Below are positions 23,513 through 35,080 of a stretch of 64,000 nt of DNA, one piece after another; the stretch's first letter is position 1; each line of letters opens with the position of its first letter. The notes beneath the pieces were generated by a model that saw only the letters and a list, made by a program, of their open reading frames with translations, was not told where the DNA came from and did not search any database. A program made the translations under genes and the position numbers. Source of the stretch: Uranotaenia lowii (Eukaryota > Arthropoda > Insecta > Diptera > Culicidae); assembly GCF_029784155.1 (NCBI RefSeq), contig NC_073693.1, positions 114,018,683 through 114,082,682 of the forward strand, given 5' to 3'.

Positions 23513-25190
23513 TTATGGCTCATAAAAAACCGTTTTAAATCTAAACAGCCATTATTAGACCATATTAAAGCTTTAAATCGCTGAATTTAATTTATTGACT
23601 AACGCCATGTTGGTTTTAAAATCGCAGGGCATAAAATGGCGCCATGTTGATAAGTTAATAATGTCAAGAACCGTAAGCTGTGGGAACTTTGATCAACATG
23701 AAATTTTTTGCAGTAATCATCATGAACTAAGTTTGAAGTCAAAATATCAAACTGTTATAATAAGCTAAATTTCAATTGTAATTGAAGAATTTTTTATATT
23801 CCTTAAATTGTTTTTTTTTTAAGTTTTAAAATATCTGTTTTTTTCGAAGACCTACAAACAAACATCTCTCCTGATAAAATGATAGCATTTAAAAGCAAAT
23901 GGATTGTTTTATATAAAAGTTGATTTTTTTTCCTTTATATAGGTAAAGTTTTAGAGTTATTTTTATGGTCATTAGTTGATAATTTTTGGATATTTAAAAA
24001 AACGGACATTTTCTATGAGAAAACCAGTAAAGAACAAATGGCTAAAACACTAATGCATGGTTATGTTTAAATAAAAAAAGAACATAAGAGCAGTGGGAGG
24101 GCCCAGGGAATTGCATGATGGTAAAATTTCATTTAGTTTTTGAGGCCAAAAAATATTGAGAAATGTTTATAATTTTCGTCCCTAAATATATGCAGCAACA
24201 TTGTCCATCTTTCAAGTATTTTGTTTTTTGAAAGAAAACGTTAAAAAATTCAATTGAGTCGAAATAAAATATTATTGTCATTGATGTTTTAAGCCATATG
24301 TGCTTATTGACATCAAAACAATAATTTCGAAGATGTTGAGATACGTTTAAACCCGAAAAATGAAATCTGGTTTTGAAACAAACATTTAGTTTTATCCTCT
24401 AATGTCGTTCGAATATTCCGCTATCAATTATCTTTCTATATACTAATAACGTCAGTAAGTATTTTAAAATTTATTAGTGTTACAAAACAACTACCCTTTC
24501 CAAAATATTCAAAAATGAATTGAAAACGTAATCAATGTTTCCCCAGTTTACGGTATTTGAAAATATTCTTTCAGGCCTTTTTCAATCAATTCCATGTTGT
24601 TTGCGATGTCATTATGTCATTTTTAAAATTATATTTATTGAAAAGTTTCATCACGAAATATTGTAAATTTTATATTTTTCCATAAAAATAAATAATTCAT
24701 TAAAACTTCCTTATTTAAACAATTTGACGAGGTGCATTAGTAAAATATTATTTCATACACATTTTACCTAAAATATTGACTAGCAGTAGAAAAGATACTC
24801 ATAACATGGTTAAACATTTCTTAAAATTTTACTTTTACCAGATTAAATCTCAATAATGCAATCAGCATTCATCAACCATCATGGTTGCTAGAAAAAAAAA
24901 GCGGAGTGCTCATGGAATTGAAAAAAAAAACCAAAATGGCTAACATGTTTTATAAAAGCTTTGATGACCAAAATTTTACAACAAAATGATTTGTCGAAAA
25001 TCTGAAAATGAGTCATGACTCATGATGATATTTCTAAAGCAGGACCGGCAAATTGAATATACCTATTCGGACCGTGGCCAGTCAAAATGACTGGTGAAGG
25101 GGAAATTTTTTATATCATAATATTTTTAACTTTTTTCTTTTGAAATTGTTTTGTTATTTATTCGATATCATTTTTGTTATAAAATGGAAA
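23513..25190. other. AT-rich sequence, nothing recognised
   Basis: Long A/T runs and no frame of interest on either strand. A short perfect inverted pair CCAGTCA/TGACTGG sits at 25078-25095. I cannot support any gene or element. Confidence 0.35.
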
Positions 25191-25194
25191 TATT

Positions 25195-25640
25195 TTTTCA
25201 CCATGGGTGCACGGAATCACCTCATTTTGGCATAGTTGACGAATGCGTGTATGTCATTAAATGAATATTTCAAATAATTATCAAAAAATTAAAACACATT
25301 ATCAATCTAATTATTAAATCATGTTAGACGGCTATGGATATTGACCATGGGTGCACGGTTTCACTTCAATTTTATTTTAAATTGTAGATATATTCTAGCA
25401 TCCATCGCTCTGAAATTTTCAACACGTTGCCTATAAATTTTACCTGATATTGTAGGTTTTGAAGCATATTTTTTTTTATAAGTAGAGCAACGGAGTGGGT
25501 GCACGGATTCACCGCCATTCATCCAAAATCAATTTTTTTGCATGCTTAAGCTAAAGAATAAAGACTTTTATAGATTCAAATAAAAATTTGTGTTATATAC
25601 ATGGTTTTTCACTATGAGTGCACGAATTCACCGCGTTTTA
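25195..25640. repeat. Cluster of TGGGTGCACGG motif repeats
   Basis: Four direct copies of TGGGTGCACGGATTCACC or close variants start at 25204, 25348, 25496 and 25615. The spacings are 144, 148 and 119 bases. The intervening sequence is AT-rich and hardly conserved. Inverted copies follow at 26160, 27257 and 27298. Confidence 0.75.
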
Positions 25641-25859
25641 ATCAAATATTGGACATTTTGAAATTTTTTTTAAAGCATTTTTACAAATCTTAACTAAACC
25701 AAAGTCGAAAACATGTCTTTCATGTTGATACATAAAGATTTAAATAATGATTTTTATTGAAAGTTCCGTTCTTCATTCCTGGAAAAGAAATATTTCAATT
25801 TTATCTTGGAATAATAAATTTATTTATTTATTATACAAAACAGGTTTTTGCAATCGTAC

Positions 25860-26010
25860 AATTATCTGATAAGATCTGAACAACATCCAAGAAATTGGAA
25901 AACGGTTACCATGGACCGAGTGAGTTTTAGGGATTATATGCATCAAGTTATGTCGTGCGACGGAAAACAGTGAAAATAAAAATAATGAATCAACATTGTC
26001 AAATGTACAC
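25860..26010. repeat. Dispersed repeat shared with 60770-60920
   Basis: Phrases GAAATTGGAAAACGGTT, CCATGGACCGAGTGA, CAAGTTATGTCGTG and GACGGAAAAC recur with a few changes at 60780-60870. No ends are defined and no protein is encoded. Confidence 0.7.
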
Positions 26011-26179
26011 GTTGATTTGTTTTTCCTTGAAATTTTTCCGATTGACAAATATTGCATTTCAAATACCTATCATATCTAACTCAAAAATATGTTGTGTTCT
26101 TAAGCAATTTGAAAACTATTTCACTCTATATAATTTACAACGGCGAATTTGCAGCCATTCCGTGCACCCATGTTGAAAT

Positions 26180-26400
26180 ATCCGCACCCGATGTGGTCTA
26201 TCAGATAGGCTGGCGCGAGTCTGGTCTAGGTATGCCAGGCGTACTGGGTTCGTTTTCTCGTATCGGCAAGAAAATTCTTGGGTTCAAACCCCATAAGTTG
26301 CCGACAGGTAAGATGTGTTTCCTCTTATAATAAGAATGTTCAATCAGTTGCCAGCTGGCCAGGTGGTATATACACGGGTGCCGGAATACCTGTAAGTGAA
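26180..26400 (+). mobile_element. Possible tRNA-related SINE
   Basis: The segment contains a B-box-like GGGTTCAAACCCC near 26280 and A-box-like text (GGTCTAGGTATGCC, TGGCGCGAGTCTGG) 50-70 bases before it. It is more GC-rich than its surroundings. I see neither a poly(A) tail nor a target duplication, and the A/B spacing is long. It could instead be unrelated sequence. Confidence 0.35.
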
Positions 26401-27354
26401 CTTGCATTGGAAATTTGTTGAGCCTAATATTCTAAGAATGCATGTGAATACCAGTGCTCAAAACTGTTGACATACTAGCATGAATGTGAAATAATTTGTC
26501 AATCACGGAATACATTTTGCTTTGAACCTGATATCTGCTGAACATTCACAAAGCAATCTCTGACTGAAAGTCGATAAAAAGTCACTTCATTTCATAATTT
26601 GTGACCGTGATCCTCCTAAAAATCTCAGTCATTAAAATGCTGAAGTCAGTTTTTATGAAGAAGGTTGCTGTTCCTGGAAGCATTTGCTTAACACTTCACT
26701 TGCTTCAGAGTTTATATTTCTATTGAGAACGTTAATTGTTACTAAACAAAAACAGTATGAAAAATCTGACTTCGACTTCGAGGAATACTAGTTTATAGAG
26801 TTATTAATATTCTGATATTCTGTTAGGATTATTCTGAAATCGTCAGAGATTTTAAAGAACGATTAGGATATTCCAGAAAGTTTATTAGCTTTTTTATAAA
26901 GTTTTATTTATTAGTTTATATATAGATTTTCCTAGTGTTTGAGTGTTCTTTTTTTTATTCTTCAAGCAGATGTATTCGAAAATTGATTTGAAAAGCTAAA
27001 CATTTGAAATCCATCCACATTTTCTCAAACTGTCACGACTTTGTGGAATGACTGACTGCGGAACGAATGATGGAATAAAACAAATATATTCTCAATCGTC
27101 ATGAAGTCAGTCAATGCCAACCTGATATTTTTTCGCTGTCTGTCCTAATAGATGGGGAAGAAAGCGTTTTTAACTCATTCAAGTTGTATTGATTCAAATG
27201 AAATTGACTTTTTTGAGCACTGGTGAATACATACTTGGGCAGAAACTGCGGTGAATCCGTGCACCCATGGTGGATAACCAACATATAAGAATATATCGTA
27301 CACCCATGTTGAAATATCATTTTAATTATTCAGTTTCATAGCTGATGTCTTCAA

Positions 27355-27400
27355 ATTTGTATATGTATATATACATATATATATATGTATATCTAAGAAA
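27355..27400. repeat. TA/TG-rich palindromic microsatellite
   Basis: An alternating purine-pyrimidine tract built from GTATATGTATATATACATAT and a second ATATATATGTATAT arm. It is self-complementary. Confidence 0.85.
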
Positions 27401-27931
27401 CAAATATTAAAAATTGTTATACCTCGCCATATTTTTAAATGTTTTTCAAAAAATTTAGCACAATTCTGAAATATGAGCATGAATATTTTTAAACATATGT
27501 ACAGAGTATGTTAAGCCCAAAGTTTGATAAAAGTAAATAAAATTGAAATATCATATGTTGTACGGAGTGCATTTGAACTAAGTAACCAAATTTACACACA
27601 TTTTGTATAATGCATAATGCCTCGAACGAATCTGGAATACCGGTGCTTCTAATTTTGGCTGCACCATATTGTCATTTTATTTATAGCTGCATCCGTCCAG
27701 GTCAATTACGGAATAACTAATTTAGCATCCTGCATTTCCTGTCCCTTCGGCTGTGTATGATTACTGTTTCGTCGTTCGCTCGCGTATTTAGAAGCATCAA
27801 TATATTTACCCTTAGCCGTAGCCTGCATCAGAATCTGTATTTTATACATATAGCTACATACATAACCTAGCGTGTGTCTGTCGCCGTAGTGTTTTGGCCA
27901 AGCAAGATAATTGATTAACTTTAAGTTACAG
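27401..27931 (+). other. Intron sequence preceding the FN3 exon
   Basis: No exon of the host gene could be recognised here. The acceptor for the exon at 27932 is TTTAAGTTACAG. The first half of the FN3 domain must be encoded further upstream or outside the window. Confidence 0.5.
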
Positions 27932-28071
27932 GGTTGTCGTAGTGGTGGCCGGCAATCGAGAGGCCGTCACCCTCGGAGGACTTTCGCCCGATACCCAGTA
28001 CCAGCTGACGGTTGCCGCCGTTTGGAACGGCAAAAAGTACCGCAGCCGACCGATCGTGTTCAGGACGCTCG
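27932..28071 (+). CDS. FNDC4/5-like membrane protein, internal exon: C-terminal half of FN3 domain
   Basis: The exon is 140 nt, with acceptor TTTAAGTTACAG and donor CTCG|GTGAGT, entering with the last base of a split codon and leaving with the first base of the next. It encodes VVVVAGNREAVTLGGLSPDT followed by QYQLTVAAVWNGKKYRSRPI and VFRTL. The L-x-P-x-T-x-Y-x-(L/V)-x-V pattern and the closing I-V-F-R-T are typical of strands E to G of a fibronectin type III domain, the extracellular fold used for protein binding. Codons are GC-rich at third positions, unlike the surrounding intron. It joins in phase to 28146. The first half of the domain is not seen in the window. Identification as FN3 is strong; the family assignment rests on the membrane exon at 43283. 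Confidence 0.85.
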
Positions 28072-28145
28072 GTGAGTTGGTGTTTTCAAGTTAAGAGAGA
28101 ATTTTCTCCTCAATGAACAATTTGTTTTCTCTCCTTCCTTGACAG

Positions 28146-28312
28146 AACCTCCCAGGACGTCGTTCCAGCAGGATTCCGGTGCGCTCGCTGGCAACAGTGG
28201 GCCACCGATTTCGCCACATGCCGACACCTCGCCGTCGCTCAGCGGGTTCGGCCTCTTTCCCGATGAGTTCGGCAACATCTCGGTTAACTCGACCGCACGA
28301 GAACTTCCAACG
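28146..28312 (+). CDS. FNDC4/5-like membrane protein, internal exon: juxtamembrane linker
   Basis: The exon is 167 nt after a 74-nt intron (28072-28145; acceptor TTCCTTGACAG) and ends at ACG|GTAAGT in phase 0. It encodes EPPRTSFQQDSGALAGNSGP and continues through a Ser/Pro-rich stretch to FGNISVNSTARELPT. N-I-S and N-S-T are N-glycosylation sequons, consistent with an extracellular stalk between the FN3 domain and the membrane helix. No fold is predicted. The reading frame is open only in the frame set by the previous exon's split codon. The following intron is about 15 kb and full of transposons. Confidence 0.85.
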
Positions 28313-28620
28313 GTAAGTTGAAACTTGATTTTTTGGTTATTTATTATCTCCTAATTTTATTTTTTGTCAATAAATACCTAGGAGTTACAGCAGGAAACAA
28401 AATAAGCATAGAAAACAGGTAGATTTAAGACAAAATCATAGCGACAATGCTGGCCTAGTTTTTGCCAAGGTTAACCTGTTCCAAACTGTTATAAGGAAAT
28501 TACTCAAAAAAAATATAACGCTTTGTATTTTGGCAAGATTGCGAAAAATTCAGGAAAGACCCAGTGAGTGACCCAAAAACAGTTGGAAATAAACTATTCG
28601 ACCAAAGTTCATATGGTAAC

Positions 28621-28998
28621 CAAGGTTGCCAAAATCACAGAAAAATCTGTAATTTCACAGAATTTTGAGCAAATTTTCATCACAGAATCTGTGTCACAGA
28701 ACACAGAATTTTGAAATATTCACAGATTTCACAGAGTTTTTGAATTTTGAATGAATTTCCAAAATTTTGTCAATAAAAAATTTATACTTCCTGCTTTTAA
28801 TAAGAAAGGAATGAAAAGATTTTTTATGTTAATTGATTCTCCTCAACCAAAATGTGGAAAAAGATACAATTTGTCATGAATTTTGAATGAAAATAATGGA
28901 AATAGCATCACAGAAAACCATCACAGAATTTTTGGGTAAAATCACAAACATTCAGAATTTTTATGCTCAAAAACACAGATTTTTTTGCGGCAACCTTG
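28621..28998. mobile_element. hAT-like MITE, 378 bp
   Basis: The ends are CAAGGTTGCC and GGCAACCTTG, flanked by an exact 8-bp duplication ATGGTAAC (28613-28620, 28999-29006). The interior is full of ATCACAGA and AACACAGA repeats and has no coding capacity. It lies in the 15-kb intron of the host gene. A fragment is at 13040-13175. Confidence 0.9.
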
Positions 28999-29006
28999 AT
29001 GGTAAC

Positions 29007-30505
29007 CCAAGCAACTAAAAGTCCCATATCTACTCAAACAAGTGCATTCAAAGTTCGAATTTCGCAGAACAAAGGTTGGGAAGATGGGAGGAATAAAGAC
29101 GGATGCCGAGAAACCGGCAGCATAACAGGAGAGAAGAAATATCCCTTAATCAAATTAAGTATAATTTACGGAATAAGAATCAGATTTCTTCTTAAATGTA
29201 GGTTTGAGAGTTAATCAGTCATCAATGATTGATTTTACTTTAAAGTGACATCTTTAAAAAATCCATATCCATAAATCCATAAACTGAATATGATAGTCTA
29301 ACTTTGACAAAAGATTCGAGATCAGGCCGCTGAAATCTACCAAATCAATTATTAAATTAAAAGCACCAATAAGTTGTTCCATTGAGTTTTGAATTAAATT
29401 CTACAAATTAGTTTTTAATGAGGTAAGAAATGTTAAGTTTTTTTTCTTTTAACACTTCTTAATCTTTCTTCAATGTTAAAAAAACTTCTTTTCTTTCATC
29501 TTCATATTTGTTATTATTTTCAAATGAATTTACTGAGTTTAAAAGTCAAGCTATTTAAATTGTTAGAAATGTTTTCGACAAGTTTGTCTATAGTTTTCGA
29601 TTCTGAATTTTTTTGATCGAAAAACATTAATATTTAAATTTTTCCTAACTCTTAATTCACATTTTAAATCGCCATTAATTTTTTTTTCAAATTCTACACA
29701 CTACAACGGAAGTTTTCAATGTTTTAGGTGAAAATAAAGAAAAGAAATGTTAATTAACACATTAAGGTCCGCAAAAATTTATGTGCCCAAAAACACCGAA
29801 ATTCGGCACTTTATGTATCTGAAACCACTAAACTTTTTTTTTTAATAATTCTTTATTTGAAATGACTCATACAATTAAGTTTCAAGGAGCCACACTCGCT
29901 ATTTTAGTTTTTTACAATCGTTTTTTTAACTTAGCACTTTTTTTTTAGAAGAAAAAAAATTTGTATCCCTTGTTCATCGAGAATGTTGTGTCCATTTTTG
30001 TCGAATATAATGTCATTTTTAAAATTTGGGCTATATTCATAGTTGCTACACATGCGTGGCAAGCAAAAAATGGGATTTCTCTTATACGGTCCGCCATGTT
30101 TTAAGATGAATAATAAATAATAATTATTATGTATTATTTTCCTAACAATTAATCAAGGTTAACTTTTTACCTGATGAGACATTTATATTACATTTCAGAT
30201 TTTTTTTTTCAAATATTTGTTTTGGAAATATTCATTTCATATTTGAAAACTAGACTAGACTAGACAAGACTAGAGAGCTTATTTTGGAGCAATTTTCTAG
30301 TTCAAAATAAGAAACATAATTTTGAAAAAAAATACTACTTTAAATACGATTTGTTTTGTAAAGTATGATTTATTTTATCTTACCCTTTATGTCAAATGAA
30401 ACTTTAAATATGATTTATTTTGTAAATTTTGATTTATTTTATCTAGATTTTTTTTTATTTTCATAATATGTGCAATATATGAGTAAGAAAATGATGTTAG
30501 AGATT
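29007..30505. repeat. AT-rich dispersed repeat related to 57300-58900
   Basis: Intronic sequence with several matches to 57300-58900: TAGACTAGACT followed by AAACATAATTTT versus GAACCTAATTTT, AAAGATTCGA, and stretches of TTTGATTTATTTTATCT. I cannot define ends. The short patch at 29030-29150 is more balanced but encodes nothing I recognise. Confidence 0.4.
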
Positions 30506-30509
30506 CAAT

Positions 30510-31891
30510 AAGGTTAAAGAGTTGCCCACCGGTAAACAAAAAATGCGGTGGTCAAATCGTGCGCAAAATATTTGAACCAAATTACATAATGGACAGCAAA
30601 ACAAACTTTTTCACAAGCATCTGGCTGGTCTCCAGCCAAAAACTTGTCGCTGACAAGTCTTGCCCGGATATTTCGGAGATAGAAGAGGAGAAGGATCAAA
30701 ATTTAATGTCTAGCTCTTGAAGTGGCTGACGATCTGCAAATCAGTCAGTTTTACGTAACTATTGACACAATGATTGACTCAATATACAAATAAGACTGCC
30801 TCTAAATGCGAACTTTCTCCAAACAGGCCCAAATAGGCTGCAAGCTTTGTATATAAATTTCAAATTTATAAATTTTTGCACCTCCCATAACTTTTTAGGT
30901 TGTTTTGACCACTGAAAATAGCAATACAAATTTTGGAAGCGATTAATTGAGCCCTGAATCGAGTTTTGCTTTTGTATGGAAATTTGTAAATTGTATTTTT
31001 ATTCAAAACTCACCAGAGATGTACTGGATGTTCAGATAAATAAAATTTTGGATGTTTAATATTCCTTGACTCTTGCAGTACATTTCATGTAAACAAACCG
31101 CAAACCTAGCATATACCCTGAGAAAGATATTCGATGTTATGCAAAAAAATGTTTTTCGAAATCTATTTTTTTAATTTTTGCGTTTTTGACTACTTATTTG
31201 AAAGCTATTTTACTTCAGGATGATAATAAAAAATCACAAACTGCTTTCCATAGTCAATGAGTTTGTTGATTTATGTCACCTTTGCAAAAATATTTCGTGA
31301 AATTATTTTTTCTTTGAAATGGTTATAACTTTTTTTTATGAATCACTTAGCTTTTTTCGTGATAGCAAAAATTAAGCTTAAGAAAAGGAAAAAAAAAATT
31401 AAAGACAAACTTCATTCCAAGCTTATTTGAGTTTTCTGGATGAATTTACATTCCAAAATTTCTTCTCCCATACAAATTTACTTGCAAAATTGAAACGCGT
31501 TGCGCTAATTTAGGAATAAACCAAATAATTCCAAATTTAACACTGGTGCTTGGTGACCCAAAAGGCATCAAAAAACATATGGGAACAAAAAGTCAACTTT
31601 TGCAGCGGTCTAAAGCCCATAGGTCCTACAGAGTTGAATCTCTGTTTTTTGTTGGATCTGTATCTGTGGCTGTGTATTTAAAAACAAAATATGTTGTTTT
31701 TGTGCCGAAAGAGGTACATCTGATAAACTTGACATCAATTTGAAAAACTAAAAGTTTTGAGAAATTTGTATAATCAAGCTTCGAGAAACTGCAGAAGTAA
31801 ATTTAAGTCGATAAAATTCTTTATTGGACGCTATCAGAAAAACCACTTAACAGAACACCACAAAAATTTGCACAGGTTTACATAACATTAC
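30510..31891 (-). mobile_element. Reversed copy of the 18014-type TIR element
   Basis: AAAATGCGGTGGTCAAATCG and GCAAAATATTTGAACC are the reverse complement of 18945-18980. GGACGCTATCAGAAAAACCA and AACATTAC near 31830-31890 are the reverse complement of 18318-18385. The middle (about 30800-31790) has little match. The copy is interrupted at 31892 by the + strand copy, so its outer TIR is not visible. Confidence 0.65.
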
Positions 31892-31893
31892 TA

Positions 31894-32905
31894 AAGAGTG
31901 TATTTGAAAAAAAAAACACTTTGTTTTTTGAATAACTGTTTCATGCATTAATGAAAATTGATGAAATTTTCAGTTGAGCTGTCTGATAACAAAGCATTAA
32001 AATGTGTAATTTTTTGTGACATTCTGTTAAGTGGTTTTTTGAGAAAATGTCGAGAAAATAAGTTTTCTGAATTTAGTTTTTAGGCACCACGTGCTCCACC
32101 CATAATGTATACTTTGAACCACCCTCTTTTCTTTTTGTTTCCAAAAGTTTGACCTTCAGAATTACTCAAAATTGTAAAATTGATCGGAGTTATGACAAAT
32201 TTAGTCGATTGTCCTACTTTGGCACAGTTTTTGTGTAATGGGCACGATTTCAGATCAAACCAAAACAGAGAATCAACTATTTTAGACATATTGAAGTGCT
32301 ATGCAGGGAAAACAGTCGCATTTAGAGGCAGTCTTCTTTGTATATATATTTAGCTCTTCATCGTGTCAATCGTTATGAATCACTGACGGATTTTCAGCTT
32401 CTACAGATCTACATTCCAGAGAGACTTATCAACGAAAAATTCCTGGTTGCAAACCTACCAGGTATCCGCCAAGGAGTTCGTTTTGGTGTCTATTACGATT
32501 TTTTTTATATATTTTCCCACTAGTGGTCCAAATATTTTGCATACGATTAGACCACCGCATTTTGTGAGTCTTCTGTATGTCAGCTAGACGAACTAGTAAA
32601 AAAAAGATCTTTTTTTATCACTTCCCTTATCCAAATTTTCGAATTTTGTTGATAAATCTTCTTATATCCTTCAAATTCTTGGAATCAATCATCTTTGCTT
32701 TTATTTTTTTTTTGTCTTTATTAGAGAGACTTTCAGCCTTTAGCTGGTTCGTCTCTATGCTTTTATTTAATTATTTTAACTGGTTTATTCTCTAGGACTC
32801 TTTGAACAATTTACCATATTGGTCGAATAGTTGATATCCAGCTGTTGCTGGGTCTCCCATTGGGATTTTTTCTGGATTTATCGGGAACTGGCTCAAAAAT
32901 ATTTT
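31894..32905 (+). mobile_element. Plus-strand copy of the 18014-type TIR element, right end lost
   Basis: The left end is AAGAGTGTATTTGAAAAAAA after TA (31892-31893). The sequence then follows 18040-19300, including CATGCATTAATG, CAAATATTTTGCATACG, GACCACCGCATTTTGTGAG and TGGGTCTCCCA. It stops matching near 32905 without a right TIR. It has no SINE, so it records the state before the insertion at 18068. Confidence 0.75.
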
Positions 32906-33250
32906 AACGGCTAACATGAGTAAGAGAGCGTCACATGTTTTCGATGTGACGGGGCCTCCCAGGAAATACACCCGTCACCCGAATATGGGTCCCATGGCGA
33001 CGAACGTGTTTTTTTATGTGATAGTCCCTAGGCCCATTTGGGTCCTTCCTCCACCCCATACGCTTCTTTTAAAGTGGGAGGGACATTTTATCCTTAAGAT
33101 AGTTATATTTAACATGTATTTGCTTTTTCTGTACGACTTATTTGTCTTACTCCCGCGTATGTCCATCGCCGTATAATTCTCTAATTGAATCTTCGTCAGA
33201 TTTCCATCACTTTCATTGTATGATCCTTGTCAGGATTAGTCATATTTCCA
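32906..33250. other. Intron sequence, nothing recognised
   Basis: Includes a somewhat more balanced patch at 32920-33060. I see no coding exon or repeat. Confidence 0.35.
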
Positions 33251-33370
33251 AACAGTCTGTTTTGTTTATTATTTATTGTTTATTGTTGCTTTTAAATCAT
33301 CTGACATAGTTGTCTTAATGATAAAACTTAATTTAAGGTTACATAAATAAATTGCTCGCGCGATGATTTT

Positions 33371-35080
33371 TCAACTATTATTTCTCAATTTGTCTCTTAG
33401 ATAAGCTTCAAAACGACGTTTAAAGGTTGTGGTACATACATTGAAGTCGAAAAGCGTATAAAATCGTAGGAAGCTAATTTTTGCAGACCGTAAAGGGTCG
33501 TTACTACCATACCGCGTACTTCTTGATTCTAATGAAAGCCAGTCTCGATTTCGAAGAGCTCTTTCTGGAGCATAGATATTACAGCAAGAAAGCAACCATG
33601 AACAGTCGATTTCATTTCGTAAAACCTTCGCCACGAACAGTGATTGGCCGATGGCATGACGATCCGAGAGTGTGTGAAGACCCAGTAAAGCACAACGCTG
33701 AGCATACGGTGACAGGTTTAGAGGATTCTCCCAAGGCAACTCCCGAAGAGCATATCGCACAAATCTTCTTTGAATTGCTTCAAAACGTGCAATCCATACA
33801 GCTTCAAATGGCCACCAAACAAGGCTTGCAGATTCTAATGTTGAACGAACCAAACAGCAGTATAGAGCTCGCAGGCAGGCAGGATCAGTAAATTCTTTGC
33901 TCAAACGAATTATAAATCCCAGCATCCGGTTAGGTTTTTCAATAGTAGCAGAGTAGTGGTGCTTAAAAGTCATATGACTGTCTAAAATAACACCAAGATC
34001 CTTTATTCGGTCTACACGATGTAATTGTTCGCCAACAATATTATAATCGTACAAGAAAGGTTGTTTCCTGCGTCCAAATGTTATGATACAACACTTAGCA
34101 ACACTCAAAACCAGAGAGTTGACAGCACACCAGTTCACTACTGTATCAAGGTATTATTGTAATTCGTAGCAATCAGCAAGACTGTTTATGATCAGAAATA
34201 TTTTCAGATCATCCGCATACATGAGTACTCCACATCCAGCAAGAAGCGTGTTTATATCATTGCAGATCAGCGTGAACAATAATGGTCCCAAATTACTACC
34301 TTGTGGTACCCCTGCACTCGGATTGAATTCTGTTGATTCAGTGGAGCCAATTCTGACAGCTGAACGACGGTTTGTTAGGTAGCTCCTGATCCATATACAC
34401 AGTCTTTCCGAAAATCCTAAACGACGTAACTTTCTGAGCAAAATTTCGTGATTCACTGAATCAAACGCGGCTGTAATATCCGTATATATAGCATCAATTT
34501 GCTTTCCGCCATCGATATTGGATAAACATAATGAGGTAAAAACTGTCAAGTTTGAGGTTACTGATCGTTTGGGAAAAAATCCATGCTGATTTTCAGAAAT
34601 CCAATTCCGGCACGCTGAAAACATTACATCATTGACGATCCTCTCCAAAACCTTCGAGCAGGCAGCAAGTGATGTGACACCTCGATAATTACTCACATCC
34701 TGTTTGTCACCTTTTTTAAACACAGGGCTCATGAATGATCTTTTCCAGATGTCAGGAAATTTTTGTTGATCGAAGGACTGATTAAATATGTGAGTTGGAG
34801 GTTTTACTAGTATGGCGCTACATCTTTTCAAAACGCACGAAGGTATTCCGTCTTTTCCGGCTGAGGTAGAAAACTTCAAATTGTTGATAGCATCAAGAAC
34901 CATTTCTTCAGTAATCGCGAAGATGTCGAGGTCTGACACATCTCTGGGTAACAGAGTGACGGCTGCATTGATTTGATTTGTACTTAACGAATGCATCGGA
35001 AAAACACTGGGAAAATGACTGGCAAAGAGGTTACATTTCTCAGCAGAAGATGTGGCAGTTCTGTCTTTCAAATGAAGCAT
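33371..35080 (-). pseudogene. CR1-like ORF2: reverse transcriptase domain
   Basis: This is the reverse transcriptase that would copy element RNA at a nicked target. Visible blocks in order: SNYRGVTSLAACSKVLERIV, AFDSVNHEILLRKLRRLGFS, AGVPQGSNLGPLLF and the active-site box LMYADDLKIF (YADD at 34208-34219). The thumb follows, with IKDLGVILDSHMTFKHHYS. It ends ...RFEAYLRDKLRNNS at 33371. One in-frame stop at 34154-34156 splits the protein soon after YADD. Upstream coding continues in another frame (35068-35463), so at least one frameshift separates it from the endonuclease. Confidence 0.88.

Noticed and set aside
26209..26292. tRNA gene with GGGTTCAAACCCC T arm
   Set aside because: The A-to-B spacing is too long for an ordinary tRNA and the acceptor stem is absent. 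Kept only as a possible SINE.
33481..33891. 136-residue + strand frame
   Set aside because: It lies antisense to the CR1-like reverse transcriptase and is a shadow of it.
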